Shown here: one piece after another, positions 47,936-59,205 of the stretch
Position numbering within the stretch: the first letter of the stretch is position 1
Layout of the letters: each line of letters opens with the position of its first letter
Made by a program: the position numbers and the translations under genes
Notes under the pieces: model-generated
Told to the model about the DNA's origin: nothing
The model's input: only the letters and a program-made list of their open reading frames with translations
The model's database searches: none
Source: Ochotona curzoniae
Taxonomy: Eukaryota; Chordata; Mammalia; Lagomorpha; Ochotonidae
Direction of reading: 5' to 3'
Length of the DNA stretch: 64,000 bases
NCBI RefSeq assembly: GCF_017591425.1
Contig: NW_024467101.1
Span: 10,676,918-10,740,917, forward strand

Positions 47936-48547
47936 GTTGTGCTAAGATTACATAAGGAAGTGGAGAGGAATGGTTCTTAAGAAGATAGAACCAACACTGT
48001 TAAATTTGATTGTCTCTGAAGACAGAATTCCAGAGTGTGCGAGTTTCCTTACTTTCTGTTCTACACATGAGTTTAATCTTTACAATGGCAGGGGGGATGC
48101 CTGTATACCACTCTTGCGATTGAACAAATAAACTCCCATTTTCAGTGTGGGTCCCAACTGCAGACAGCGGGCCCAGGTTATTTTTGTAGTGATTACAATG
48201 ACATAGTTGATGGTTTTAGTGCTCCGGAATCCTTGTTGAGCAGAAATCCCTCCTTATTGTATTGCTGTTGAATACATTCGAAGTCTAGAAGGCATGTTCT
48301 GGATTTCCAATGGAGGCAGAGGATAAAAGGTGACGGAGACACTCACTTCTGTTCCCAGTGTATAAACCAGACATTGGAAGATTCCCCTCACATGCTTTAG
48401 TGCCACCCCCAAAGCTTCCATTGTACCCCAAGCTGCCACCAAGGCCTCGTGCTCATCTCCTGATTCCATCCATCCATTTCTCCTCACCTCTACTTTACCT
48501 GCATGGAATAAGACATTGTAGTAACCTTCCCCTGCAGCTTTAATGCA

Positions 48548-48625
48548 TTTAACAACTACTAACTGAGCACCTGCTCTATGCCAGTCACTCCTCTCAGCTG
48601 TGATACAGCCCTGGACAAGAGGCAG
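48548..48625 (-). mobile_element. MIR/L2-type relic
   Basis: 'actgagcacctgctctatgc' and 'cagtcactcctctcagctgt' are typical of old MIR/L2 copies. Confidence 0.45.
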
Positions 48626-48639
48626 GAAAACCTCGCCAT

Positions 48640-49180
48640 TGCCCAGCTGAGACTCTTGGGTAACATGCTGGATGGTTCTCTCTCAATGTCACTTGCCCCT
48701 AGCTAACTTTCCAATAATTCCCATCATCTATAAAATAACAACCAAACTCACCCTAGTTTCTAAGAGCTGTTTTCTCAACCTGGCCTCTCTGTGCTCCCAA
48801 GCTGCATTCACCTCACTGGCCTGTTTGTAGCCTTTCTTATGTATGCACAACCATAGGTACATTAGCATATGTTCTGCTCTCTCTCTGGAAGACTCTTCCC
48901 AATTCCCACTGTTCCTCTCTGAATAATCAACTCACACTCCTCATTCAACTGTGTATCTACTACTATTATCTCTTCAGGTAATCCTTCCCTGACTTCCAGT
49001 TAGCTCAGGATTCACAAAACCATATTCCTTTCTTGACTGTTAGCATAGTTTGAAAGTGTCCATTCTGTGACAGATTCGTCTGGCCCATTTAAGCTGTGAA
49101 CTGCATGAGTGTGGGGCAGAGACGTGCCTTTGCTTACTACAGTGCTAATGTGTAGCAAGTGCTCAGTAGATGTTAGATGA
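48640..49180 (+). mobile_element. L2 3' end leading into a GGAT tract
   Basis: 'ctctctggaagactcttccc', 'aatccttccctgacttccag' and 'agctgtgaactgcatgagtg' occur in L2 order and end in 'gctcagtagatgttagatga', directly followed by tandem GGAT repeats. Confidence 0.65.
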
Positions 49181-49425
49181 TCAGTGGATGGATGGATGGA
49201 TGGATGAATGGATGAGTGGATAAGCAGATGGATGGACAATGGGTGAATGGACACATAGATGGGTAGGCAGGCGAATGGTTGGGTAGGTAAGTGGATGGAT
49301 GGATGGATGGATGGATGGTTGGATGGATGAGTAGGTACATGGGTGGGTAAGGAGAGCAAATGAATTGATGTATGGGTAGGTAGGTGGATGAAAAGTAAGT
49401 GAGGGAGTGATGAGTAGATGGATGG
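49181..49425. repeat. (GGAT)n tract, degenerate
   Basis: About 245 bp of GGAT/GGGT/GAAT units, with a perfect block near 49292-49318. It continues from the L2 tail. Confidence 0.92.
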
Positions 49426-49673
49426 CAGACACATGGGTGAATGAGTAGCTACAATCAACATTGTTCCTGGTGATGTTCTCCAGAGATGCACAAACTGTCT
49501 AAAGGTGACCTTTTTCCTCAGAAATGCATGGAATTTATAGCTTCTATCTACCTGGGGAATATTTATATCCCCAGGATCCCGAGGCCAAGGAGCAATCAAA
49601 CTCTCGCTCTCAGCATTCTGTATTGACCCTGCTGCAAGCCCATAAGCACCTTCCTCCGGGGCCTGTTCCTCAC

Positions 49674-49790
49674 CTGAGCAATGAGGTCCTTGTGCTTCTG
49701 CATGAGTTCATTCAGGTCCTCCTGGTCCTCATCAATGCGCTTCAGGAGATCCGCCTTTTCAAACTGCAGTCTGTATAGTTGCTCATCCAC
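49674..49790 (-). CDS. MYO18B: MYO18B coiled-coil exon
   Basis: This exon is 117 nt (39 codons), phase 0 at both ends. It contains VDEQLYRLQFEKADLL followed by KRIDEDQEDLNELMQKHKD and ends LIAQ. This is one of the most recognisable blocks of the myosin-XVIII rod: MYO18A carries a related EDQEDMNELMKKHK segment, and the flanking residues here match the B paralogue. The acceptor is CCAATAG and the donor is CAG|GTGAGG, a strong site. It is separated by 1,291 bp from the upstream exon and 2,170 bp from the next. No internal stop is present and the heptad pattern is unbroken. Confidence 0.95.
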
Positions 49791-49956
49791 CTATTGGAAG
49801 GCAGACAACAGTAGGGTGAGGTAGAAGTGGTAGGGTGGGCTGCAGAAGGCTTGCTAAAGAGCAGAGAGGGGCTTGCCTTTGCAGGTGTGAGGCACCAGTA
49901 AATATGGCCATAGATGCCAACACATTATGTGTGTATAAAATCCGCAAATGTGATGT

Positions 49957-49990
49957 GGTGTGTATGTGTGTGTGTGTCTATGTGTGTGAA
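49957..49990. repeat. (TG)n tract, interrupted
   Basis: TG-rich run with a CTA interruption. Confidence 0.85.
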
Positions 49991-50074
49991 TGGATTCCTT
50001 TATGTGCAATGACACCTGGGACTCTTTGTACACACATTCTCAACATGCATGGCACATATTACTATATTTGAGTT

Positions 50075-50165
50075 CACGTTTCAGCACTGTGCCTTAGAAC
50101 AGGGTCTTTGTTCTGTTCACAGGTATATCCTGGTACACAGCAGAGGCTCAGTAAATTCAAATGGG
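50075..50165 (+). mobile_element. L2-tail relic
   Basis: 'cttagaacagggtctttgtt' and 'acacagcagaggctcagtaa' resemble the L2 terminal region. Confidence 0.45.
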
Positions 50166-50619
50166 GCAGATGAAGAGACAAATCTGAATGCACATTTCAC
50201 CTATGAGGGCAGTTATTTTGCAAGTGTGGGCTGTTGCTTTTGTGTATGGGTATAGTTGTTCATCCCTAGGCACGTGTATGTGTGAGAAGGGTACAAGTTT
50301 TTAATTTAGTGCAAATAAAATATGGGACCAGAGGGTCAATAGAAATCCTGAGAAAAACTGTTGTCAGTAATCTCTAGGATTCCACACCAAGAGTGTAAAT
50401 TGTAAGTCCACACTTGTTACCAACAAGAAACTTAGAAACATTCAGTTGTCACCAGTAAGACAGGCAATGATACATGATTGTTCTGTATCTACAGGTGAAT
50501 ACACAGTGCTTCTGGAATATACAGTTGGATCTTCTTATAGCTTGAAGCGTTTGTGGATCCCTGAAAGATGCCCTAGCTTCCATTTAAGGGAATAGATATG
50601 CAGTAGCCCAACATCAGGA

Positions 50620-51020
50620 CCAAGCCCTCTTATGATGTAGTAGGTATACAACAGATGCCCAAACCCGCTTAACAGCTGTAAATACACAACAGGAACCTAA
50701 TTAAGAGTTGAGTTCCTGCTTATGGTGCTGAACAAAGAGTTGCCTCTTATGGATGTGCTCTCAGAGTTGTGAACACACATTAGGTCCACAACAAGTGTCC
50801 TTTCTTATCTTTGCAGACGAGATCCTCATATTCTCAGTAGGATGCTTGCACAGAATGCAAAGCACATGGTGTATTGACAGTAAGAACTTTTGTACCTCTT
50901 AGAGAGCTAAGCACCTAGGAGTCCCCAAATAGATGTCAGTAGCTTTAAGGTGGCACCAGTAGGTCTCCAATAGATGCCTTCACCCTTCTTATAATGCTGA
51001 ACATGTAGGAACAGAGCAGC
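50620..51020. repeat. Degenerate tandem array next to MYO18B exon
   Basis: Several spaced copies share the order 'cttat..tgctgaaca', '..taggt..' and 'ccaatagatgcc'. Examples are 'tagtaggtatacaacagatg', 'ccccaaatagatgtcag' and 'ggtctccaatagatgcc'. The unit seems to be 45-60 bp and is strongly diverged. Confidence 0.5.
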
Positions 51021-51081
51021 TGATGCTAAGAGGGACTGCCCTGCACGAGTCCCCATGGCTACAGGAAGGAAGGGAGAGTAC

Positions 51082-51195
51082 CAGGCTCTTGTTGCGGGTC
51101 ATGTTCTCCAGCTCACTGTGCATGTTCTCCAGGTCTGTGGTCAGCGACTTCTGTGTCTTCAAGGCATCCTCACATTTGGCTTCACTCTGTTCTAG
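51082..51195 (-). CDS. MYO18B: MYO18B coiled-coil exon (most 5' exon in window)
   Basis: This exon is 114 nt, phase 0 at both ends, and encodes 38 residues. It begins LEQSEAKCEDALKTQ, passes through DLENMHSELENMTRNK and ends SL. The residues are heptad-patterned, as expected for the myosin-XVIII rod that drives tail dimerisation in striated muscle. The acceptor is a good pyrimidine tract followed by CAG. The donor reads CTG|GTACTC and lacks G at +5, so it is weak. It joins in frame to the exon at 49790. MYO18A has a clearly different sequence here (from memory), so MYO18B is preferred. The first in-frame Met of any open frame here is not a start; this is an internal exon. Confidence 0.93.
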
Positions 51196-52104
51196 CTGGA
51201 TCAGGGCAGAACAGAAGAGAAGAGGTGAAGCAGCCACCTTGCTGGTCTTTGCCCTGCAGCTCAGCCCCTGCCTAGCCCCTGACAGGCACCCCAGTCATTC
51301 ACAGGTGGCATTTAAGTCTTCCTGACTACTCATCAACTCACAAGGGGGGAAACAGTTGCATCTCTGTGTGTGTGGCCAGCCTCTTAATTCATCTACAATA
51401 TAACTCTGCAAAGTCACCTGTTCACCCCTATTCCTTTATTCATAGTGAATGACCATTTGATGCCCAGAATGAGGCTTACAGGGAGCCATCAAGCTGGCCT
51501 CTGCATTTTAGTGGAACAGAGGAGTTCCACTAAGGTAAGGACAGGTACAACGAAGAGAAATGGGTGGTGCTCAGACAACGGGAACACAGAACAGGAGTCA
51601 AGGAGAACTTCCTGAAAGAGGTGCTTAGCAGGTCAGTGGGAACCTACCAGGTAGAAGTTTCTTTACTGGGGTTCAGGGTTAAAGAGAGAGTATGTGAACT
51701 TTTTTCAAAATGGCAGGCAAAATATTCTGCAGGTGAGCATCCTTCTGGGTCCCCAGCTTGTATACGATTCTCAAAGGTTAAAAGTCACACACTTAAATAA
51801 AGCTTTCACTTTTACCTCCACAAATAACAGGTCTCCTATCCAAGCCAAGTGAGACCATGTAGATGGTAAAGTCACACATGTACACGACCCTGACAGACAG
51901 ACAGATCTACCCATGAACACGAAATCCAATTTACAAACAGCCAGCTGATTCCCAGGGTTCCCTAGGAAGCCAAGGAAGCCAAGGCAGAGGCTGTCTAGTG
52001 ACAACTGGCCAGGAAGGCGCCAGCCCACATATGCACGTCTTCATCTCCTTCCAACCAGAGCAGAGAATATGTTTTCTCCAACTTTCCAGGACCACAGTAA
52101 GGAT

Positions 52105-52425
52105 GATGGGATTGATACTTAGTTAAGATGCCCACGTCCCACATCCGGGTGTTTGGGACCTGCTTGTGACCCCTGACTCCAACATCTTGCTCATGTAGAC
52201 CCCTGCGGGCAGCTGGTAACAGATGGCTCAAGTAACTGGGTCTCTGCCTGCTCTCCCTCCACCCCGCCCCATGTGGGATAGCTAGCTTGAATTCTTAACT
52301 CCTAGTGTTGGCTCCAGTTTAGCCCTGGCTGTTACGGGCATTTGGGGAGTGAACCAGCAGATGGGGGTGCGGGAGCACTTTTTCTGTGTCTCTCAAATTC
52401 ATTTAATAATAATAATAATAGCAGA
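52105..52425 (+). mobile_element. Lagomorph C-type SINE
   Basis: Sense copy with 'acagatggctcaagtaactg', 'gccctggctgttacgggcat' and 'gggagtgaaccagcagatgg', ending near an (AAT)n run. Confidence 0.85.
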
Positions 52426-52489
52426 TGGAGAATTCATGTAACAGAACATTTTCCATCAAACATGAAAGGCTTTAGTAGTATTTTTTCCT

Positions 52490-52605
52490 CTGTAATCATG
52501 ACATTCAATCTGTGAGTCACACCCTGCTCATCTTCTTCTACAGATGAGGAAATTGAGGCTGAAGCAATGAGGTCCCTGGTATGTGGGGCAGGACTATGCT
52601 CATCC
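52490..52605 (-). mobile_element. MIR relic
   Basis: 'ttctacagatgaggaaattg' followed by 'aggctgaagcaatgaggtcc' is typical antisense MIR. Confidence 0.55.
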
Positions 52606-54164
52606 TAGTGTGAGGCCCTAACCTGACCCCTTGCAGTTTTTGCACCCCAAAATCTTTAGTTCCACCCTAGTGCTGGGATCCACAGACACCCTTCTCGAGC
52701 CCCTACCCCCTGAGAACCACATGCATATGCAGGTGTGCTCAACATTGGGCCTAGCAAAGCAGAACCTGGTGGCTCATTTCCTGCAGAGACAGGGAGGGCT
52801 GGAGACATGCCGAGAAAAATGATGCAGAGCGAGGGAGAGGTCATTAGCATTGTTAGTGCATAATCGGCAAAGGAAATGAAGTGTCAGGCACAGTTTTATC
52901 TTCCAGCAGGTGAATCCAGGACCTCTGGTGGCACTGGGAGGTGAAGACAGAGGACTCCCCTGTAGCCAGGCAGACAGACAATGCAAAGCCTGTCCCTCAT
53001 TTGAGTAAAAGGCAGAAACCTTGCCAAGGAGAAACATTTAAGCCAAGATGAGAAAGATACAAAGCTCACAGCCACATACAGATTTAGGAGGAGGAGGACC
53101 TGAGACAGAGAACATAGCGGGTGCAAAGGGCTCAAGGCAGGGTCAGAAATGAGTCTGGTGGCGGCTGAGGAATAGGAAGATTGCCAGTGCACAGAGGGCA
53201 GCCGTAGGGAAATGATACGAGAGAGGAAGACACAGGTCACATTGGGAGGCAGCCTGCAAAGTTTAGATTGTATTTCTGTCTGCGGGGAGCCAAGGAGGTT
53301 TCCAAGGAGGTGGGAAGAGTGGCTGTGGAGAGGATCAACTCTGCCGGGGCAGGAGCGGACATGGGGTATCCCGGAAGGATGCTGCCATGGTCCTCCAGGA
53401 AGGAAGCATGGAGAGAGTCTGGGAGTGGGGGAGATCTCCATCACAGGGCATGCAAAGAACCAAGGCTCTGGACAGGCAGCAGCAGATGGGCCCAGGCAGG
53501 AGATGATGTCAGGTAAGTGATGGTAGAGGAGGAAGCATCACACAGCGCCCTGGTAGCCAGCCAAGGAGCTTGGCTTGGAGCCAGGGGGTGAGTGAGAGCC
53601 TCTGTAAGTGACTTGACATGGCAGGGTGGAGCATGGCAAAACCAGGTCCCATTTGCTGTGTCCTCCTATAGAAGAGTGAGGCCCCTCCCATCCTGAGAGC
53701 CATGCAGGAGTGAAGGTTCTACTTACAGCCCTATTTTATAGATGATGTTTTGTGGCACAGCAGTCAGAAACGCCTCTTCCGTACCTCATCACAAACAGGA
53801 AGCGGTTTAGTTTATCCCTAGGTGGAGAGGGTCCAGCCCCCTGGGCATGACTGCTGGCTTTCTTCCTAGATCATCCTCAGCTAGCGACAGGGTTCTCCCA
53901 GCCTTGGGGGTTGGGAGCATCAACATGCCACCTGCTCCTGCTGCTTGGAGACTGGTTTCGGGGACCCTGACTCTGGTAACCGCCTTGTGACGCTACTGAG
54001 GAAAAGGTGCCGCCAGCCGGACGCTTCCACAAAGGAGGCAATAGAGGCTCGGTGAGGTGATTCATCCTGCTATTCTCTTACATCAGCCTGGCTGCTCCGA
54101 CGTCAGAGTCCAAACTCCTGATCCCTGAGTTCTGCTGCCTGCACCCACAGGAAAATGTGATTGC

Positions 54165-54475
54165 ATGGTTAGGAAGGACGGCTGGACCCAGCTCTAGCTA
54201 TTGTAGGTCTCTGGGGAGTGAGCCAGATGGAAGATCGCTTTCTCCTCTCTCTCCCCCATCTTCTGCTTTTCTTTGCCCTCTTCCCCCTTCTCTGCTCCCC
54301 TCTCTTCTCTCCTTTCCTCCCATCCCTTTTCATCACCTCCTCTCCTGTTTCATCACCTCACCCTTTGTCCCCTTCTCTCCTCTCTTCTCGTCTCCCCTCC
54401 TCCTCTCTCTCTTTCTCTCTTCCTCCTTCCCTCACTCTCTCCATCCCTCTCTCCCTCTCCATCTCCCAATTAAGA
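54165..54475 (+). mobile_element. Lagomorph SINE 3' part with expanded pyrimidine tail
   Basis: Sense fragment 'gctggacccagctctagcta' to 'gagtgagccagatggaagat', followed by roughly 230 bp of almost pure pyrimidine. Confidence 0.72.
54240..54470. repeat. Polypyrimidine tract
   Basis: About 230 bp composed almost wholly of C and T on the plus strand, an expanded SINE tail. Confidence 0.9.
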
Positions 54476-54486
54476 ATGAAAATAGA

Positions 54487-54722
54487 AGCTGGCATAGTGG
54501 GTAAAGCTACCACCTGCAACTCAGGCATCCCACATCCCATATGGGCAACTGGTTCAGGTGCCAGCTGCTCCATTTCTAATCCAGCTCCCTGCTAATGCAC
54601 CTGAGAAAGCAACAGAAGATGGCCCCAGTGCAGTGAACCAATTAATGGAAGATCTTCCTGTCTGCCTCTCCTTCTCTCTCTCTGCAAATCTGCCTTTCTA
54701 ATAAATAAAATAAACCTTAAGA
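54487..54722 (+). mobile_element. Lagomorph C-type SINE
   Basis: Sense copy directly after the previous one: 'gctggcatagtgggtaaagc', 'catcccatatgggcaactgg' and 'ctgcctttctaataaataaa'. The central 'ggctcctggcttcgg' section is deleted. Confidence 0.84.
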
Positions 54723-55009
54723 AAAAGAAACAAAACTACATTTTATAGGGAAAGCTCTATTGCAGAGTGTCTGGGCTAGACTGCGGTTTGCAAGGTACAA
54801 AAGTCAGAGTTGGAATGAATGTGGTGGCACTGATACATCATTCTCCAAGGTACCAAGTGTCATGCTGGGTGGGTCCCTGTGGACATGAAGTTCATTCCAG
54901 AAGGCTTGAGAGAGAGACATGTTTTGAATCTTACAAAGGGGCAGCTTTCATTGCCCATGTGGGTCAGAGCTTGGGCACAGACCCGGAAGATTTTCCTGTC
55001 TCAGTAAGT

Positions 55010-55110
55010 CAAACAGCCTTGCCATACCTCAGTTTCCTCCTCTGTAAAATGGAGACTGTGACACTTGAGGATAAATGAGTGACAGCAAGCTCAGGACACG
55101 ATACGGTAAC
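55010..55110 (+). mobile_element. MIR relic
   Basis: 'tacctcagtttcctcctctg' and 'taaaatggagactgtgacac' form a classic sense MIR 3' half. Confidence 0.6.
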
Positions 55111-57721
55111 ATCAGTTGTTGTTGTCATGTCTCCTTTGCCCCGAGCACAGTCGAGACAAGGGGATTTCAATCCTCAGCTTAGAGATGGAAGAAAATCGAG
55201 CAGAGGCCAATGTATGGGACTCAGGCCACCTCGTCAGAATGACTGCTGACCATCTCAAGGGCAAAGCACACAACCTCCTATGAGCAGCCTGCAGAGGAAG
55301 AGGGACCTCACTGACCCCAGAGGCACACAAATCAGGCAGGTCAAGATTTTAACAGGATTTGGCTGAGGGTGACCTGAAATTTCCCAGCCCCAAGCTTCCA
55401 CCGAACAGGCTCTGGGCTCTGCTGACAGGCTGCCTTAATGCTGAACTGTATGAGTTTCAATTTATTACACTTTAGGGAGTGGGAAGAAATACAGGGCCAT
55501 CTTGGGCTGATTTCCCATTATGGATGACCCAGTGTTAAAAATCACTCGTGGCACATTATTTTCATACAGAGGCTGTGTGACGGATGCTTTCATGAAGCCC
55601 AGCGGCAGGCCACGGTAGTAGGGCTGAGATTGGACTTTCCTGTGGTGGAGAGTCAGGCCCACCCAAACCTGTTTGGAAAACACTGCTCCTGGGAGGAGCT
55701 GCAGGTAGGGCAGTGAGAAGGGTGGCTGCGACTGCCTTGTCTACCAGCGCCACGGGAAGGGTCCCTGACATAGATCATCTCCAGCCCTGCCAGACAGTAT
55801 GACAACCAGGATCCAGGGTGACAGGTGACACATTACGTCTTTGGGCTCCCAGTCACCAGCACCCCATCATGCACAAGGCCTCTTGGGTTCACAGTGAGCA
55901 TCCATAATACAGGCTGGTGAGGTTTAGGGTGAGACAAAATTCCCATCTCTCCCTGGACCCATGAGAGAGCTTCAGGAACACAGCAAAGGGGACTCATCAT
56001 GCTTCTGTTTCTCATGCAAACTTTGCTTCTTACAAATCAATACAATGAAGGTACAGTGGGTTGGGGGGATGGAGGCAGGAGCTGGAGACAAAGCACCAAA
56101 ACCTCTCTGATGCCTGGGACACTCTTCCCACTGGACACAGTGGGTCACTGTGGGATTCACAAATGCCATCAGCCACTTTCCCCCAGATCTGCACCAATTC
56201 CAAGAGGCAGGTGTTTCAGGAGGGTTTTGTTGTTTATCCCAGTGCAATGGGTGGATATCAGGCTCTAGGTCTCTTCTTACACTGGCTACAGGTAGAAAGA
56301 CCCATTTTCACATGAGTTAAGGTGGCAAGGCTTTGCCCTGGGGTCTGTGGTGAGAATCTGGCTCTTCTCTGACTGTAGTAGGGATGCTGATGGCCCTTGA
56401 AGCCTTGGTTTCCACAGGGGACACAAGGACTCTCAAAGGGCAGGACGGATGGGGAGGTGGAGGTCTAACAACATGGCCTCCTCCACTACCACATTTAACA
56501 TCATGCGGCCTCACACTGTGGGCAGGCACCATGAGCTTCCAGTCTCTGCTCCTTCATCTCCAAGTCTGTGACCTTGAGAGGGTTCCAGGCTTTGATTTTC
56601 CTTCTTCACAAAATAGGAGAGAAGATAGTTTCCCTCCACACTTTGACTCATTTAGTCTTTGCTCCACGACATGGTCAACACCTATTCCTATTCACTTACT
56701 GATGCTACAAGTAAGTGAACAGGATTGCAGAGGCCTGGTGACCAGATGGCATAACTAGAATGTGACCCCAAGCAGCCTGGACACTCCTGCCCCCACCCCC
56801 ACCACCCTGAAGCAGTAGTGACCACCACAGATTTTCAGCAGTGGAGAGCTGGTTGGCACCTGCCTGTCATCTTCTCCTTCCTTCTTTGTGATATAGGTTC
56901 ACTTCCCACCCTCCCAAACATCCATGTGCTTCTGAAGGTTCTAATCCTTGCCCAAAGCCCACACAAGGGAACGTGATCCAGGACACCCAATCAGAACATC
57001 ATCACTGCCATAATTTGTTGTGGTTGTTCCTGGGGTAGTATCATAGCTGACCCTGGGATTTTGCTGGGGCTGCGGAAAAGTTTGCTCTTTCTGAAGATGA
57101 AAGCATGGAGCGCTTGGAGTCCTCTTCCCACCCACGAAGAAGAAGCTGCATAAGACATAAGCTGACATTCAAGGAGCTGAGCCAAGCGGTGGCAGAGGCA
57201 AGCTGATGACATTATTGGGACACCTAGCTCCAGCCAAGCCTGAAGGTGATTATTAGTTGCAGAACTTTTCAGATACTTTGGTCAATAATTTCCCATCTCT
57301 GTTCAAATTGGCCTGAGTTTGGTTGCCATCAGACAAGACTTGCGTAGAGGATGAGTGACTTAAAGATGGCAAGGCCCACACAGTGTTGGCCACAGAGTCA
57401 ACCACTGGCAACAGTATTGTTGGTGCTGTTATACCTGCAAGTTGAACCAAAATAATTTTACCCAAGGCCAAAGGGAGAATCACACCCACTCACGATTTAC
57501 CTGTTCTGTGTAGGTTCCACACCTGTAGGGAGGTGCCCTGCATTGGATTTGGTTTGTCCTGCAAAGGGTTCTGCTTCTGGAAGCTTGGTTCTCAGGGTGG
57601 TGACATTGACAAGTGATGGAACCTTCCAGAGAGATAGGGGCCCAGTGAGAAAAAACCAGCTCACTGGGACTTCCCTTCTCATGAGAGAGTATGAGTTCTC
57701 TCAGAGGGTTAGGTTCATGCT

Positions 57722-58025
57722 CACATGAGTGTGTGGTTACCCATGAGCTTGGCACTGCCTTACCTACAAATTACCAGAGCTACTGTTCACTCCCTAACTA
57801 TGCTTCTTTCCTTCCTTCCTCCCTCCCTCCCTCCCTTCCTTCCTACCTTCCTTCCTTCCTTCCTTCCTTCCTTCCTTCCTTCCTTCCTTCCTTCCTTCCT
57901 TCCTTTCTTCCTTCCTTCTTCCCTTCCTTCCTTTATTCTATCTCTCTCACCTACAAGTGTGTTGTTACACATGAGCCTGGCACTTCATCACATAGCAATT
58001 GCACACTCCCTGACTACCTCTCTCC
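57722..58025 (+). repeat. Direct repeats flanking (CTTC)n
   Basis: The segment from 'gtgtgtggttacccatgagc' to 'ttcactccctaacta' (57727-57800) recurs as 'gtgtgttgttacacatgagc' to 'acactccctgacta' (57956-58018). The (CTTC)n tract lies between them. Confidence 0.8.
57805..57935. repeat. (CTTC)n microsatellite
   Basis: About 130 bp of CTTC/CTCC units, with a long perfect block near 57846-57905. Confidence 0.95.
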
Positions 58026-58867
58026 CTCCCCCCTCTCCCTCCCCCCTCTCTATCTTGCATGTGATCCCGCCACTGTGATACCACCCACCACAAAGCCTTT
58101 CAGAAACTGAAGCCAGTGTTGCACACTTGGCCCTCTGCCACTTGGAGCCAAAGAAAGCTCTTTTTATAAAACATCCAGCTTCAGATATTTTGCTGCAGCA
58201 ATGCAAAATCAATGGAGAAAGTGCCCTGTTCCACCTGCCTGATGACTCAGTGATAATCCTATCACTGAAGAAAGGAGATTTCTTTAGTTCTCATTATAAC
58301 AGATCCAGTCGACAGGGCCAGTGGGGGGAGGTATCTGATGACCACATGAGGTGCCCTAGCCCTACCAGGCAGAGATCAGTCCTCCAAACATCTAAACAAA
58401 AGAGGGCATGGAAGCCCAGAAAGGAGGATGGGGGGGGGGGCTTGTCCAAGGTCAGATCCAAGACCCCACACTCATGCTGCTCCAAGGCCTCCCACACAGC
58501 TCCCTCTGCACAGGGATCTCAACTGTTCCTGCAGTCTCTCCCCAACGCCCACTTCCTTTTCATTCAGTGGAAAGGCAATTGAGATTCCCATCACACATAC
58601 GTCAACTACAAACGGATGAATGGCTTTACTTTCCTATGCGAAACCATCTGCCTGCTTTAAATATCTGGGTAAAATGTTTGCTTTGGACTTATTAAGTGAC
58701 TAGATGAGTTGGCTAGACATATGGAAAGAGGTGGGGAGAGGACAAATCTCGGTATTTCAGTGGAGCGGTTAGAGCCTGGATTTCCGAGTCTGGTTGAACA
58801 ACTCAGGGGATTTAAAAATACTGCAGTGCAAATGCCATGGGAAAGGATTCTGTTGAAAAATGCTTCT

Positions 58868-59205
58868 TGGGGCTGGCCTCGTAGTGCAGCATGGTAAGCC
58901 ACCACCAAAGATACCAGCATCCCACAGGTATGTAGTTCATACTGTGGCTGCTCTGTTTCCAATCCATCTCTCTGCTAACACACCTGGAATAGTAGCAGAG
59001 GATGGTCCCAGTGTTTGCTTGGCCCTCTGCCAGCCAGGTTGGAGACCTGTATGGCATGCCATGATCCTGGCAATAGCCTAGACCAGCACTGGCAGTTACA
59101 GCCATTTGAGGGCTGACTGAGCTAGCAGATGAAATATCTGTTTCTATCTCTCTCTCCCCCCCCCCCAACCCCGGAACTCTTCCTTTCAAATTAATTCATT
59201 AGTTA
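58868..59205 (+). mobile_element. Lagomorph C-type SINE, full length
   Basis: Sense copy: 'ggggctggcctcgtagtgca', 'agcagaggatggtcccagtg' and 'acagccatttgagggctgac', with a C-rich tail and 'cctttcaaattaattcatt'. Confidence 0.83.

Larger units (their letters stand above)
47504..49673 (-). other. MYO18B: MYO18B intron, 2,170 bp
   Basis: Contains an L2 3' end (about 48640-49180) running into a GGAT-type tandem tract, a MIR relic with a poly-A run at 47883-47898 and an older relic at 48548-48620. The rest is unremarkable unique sequence. Confidence 0.85.
49791..51081 (-). other. MYO18B: MYO18B intron, 1,291 bp
   Basis: Bounded by the donor at 51082 and the acceptor at 49790. It contains a short (TG)n run, an L2-tail-like relic at 50075-50165 and a degenerate tandem array at about 50620-51020 that runs close to the upstream exon. 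No gene is seen on either strand. Confidence 0.85.

Noticed and set aside
49181..49425. Regular repeats that could be mistaken for a CRISPR array
   Set aside because: Units are 4 bp without unique spacers, and the host is a mammal.
49012..49599. 195-residue minus-strand open frame rich in His, Pro, Ser and Ile
   Set aside because: Most of it translates the GGAT tandem tract and the L2 tail; low complexity, no start context and no homologue recognised.
12213..51195. Assignment to MYO18A instead of MYO18B
   Set aside because: MYO18A shares only short blocks such as EDQED(M/L)NELM(K/Q)KHK. The rod details and the SSQPEGSLQSW tail agree with MYO18B as I recall it. A protein search would settle this.
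56530..56620. Possible extra coiled-coil exon (minus strand reads VTDLEMKEQRLEAHG)
   Set aside because: It lacks a convincing donor in frame and hits a stop. The plus strand resembles a MIR ('tctgtgaccttgagag'), which explains the pattern.
56860..56900. Possible small exon (minus strand KKEGEDDRQ before a GT)
   Set aside because: No pyrimidine tract or AG acceptor precedes it, and the donor CAG|GTGCCA is poor.
57691..58110. 139-residue frame with a PSFLPSFLPS repeat
   Set aside because: It is the translation of the (CTTC)n microsatellite.
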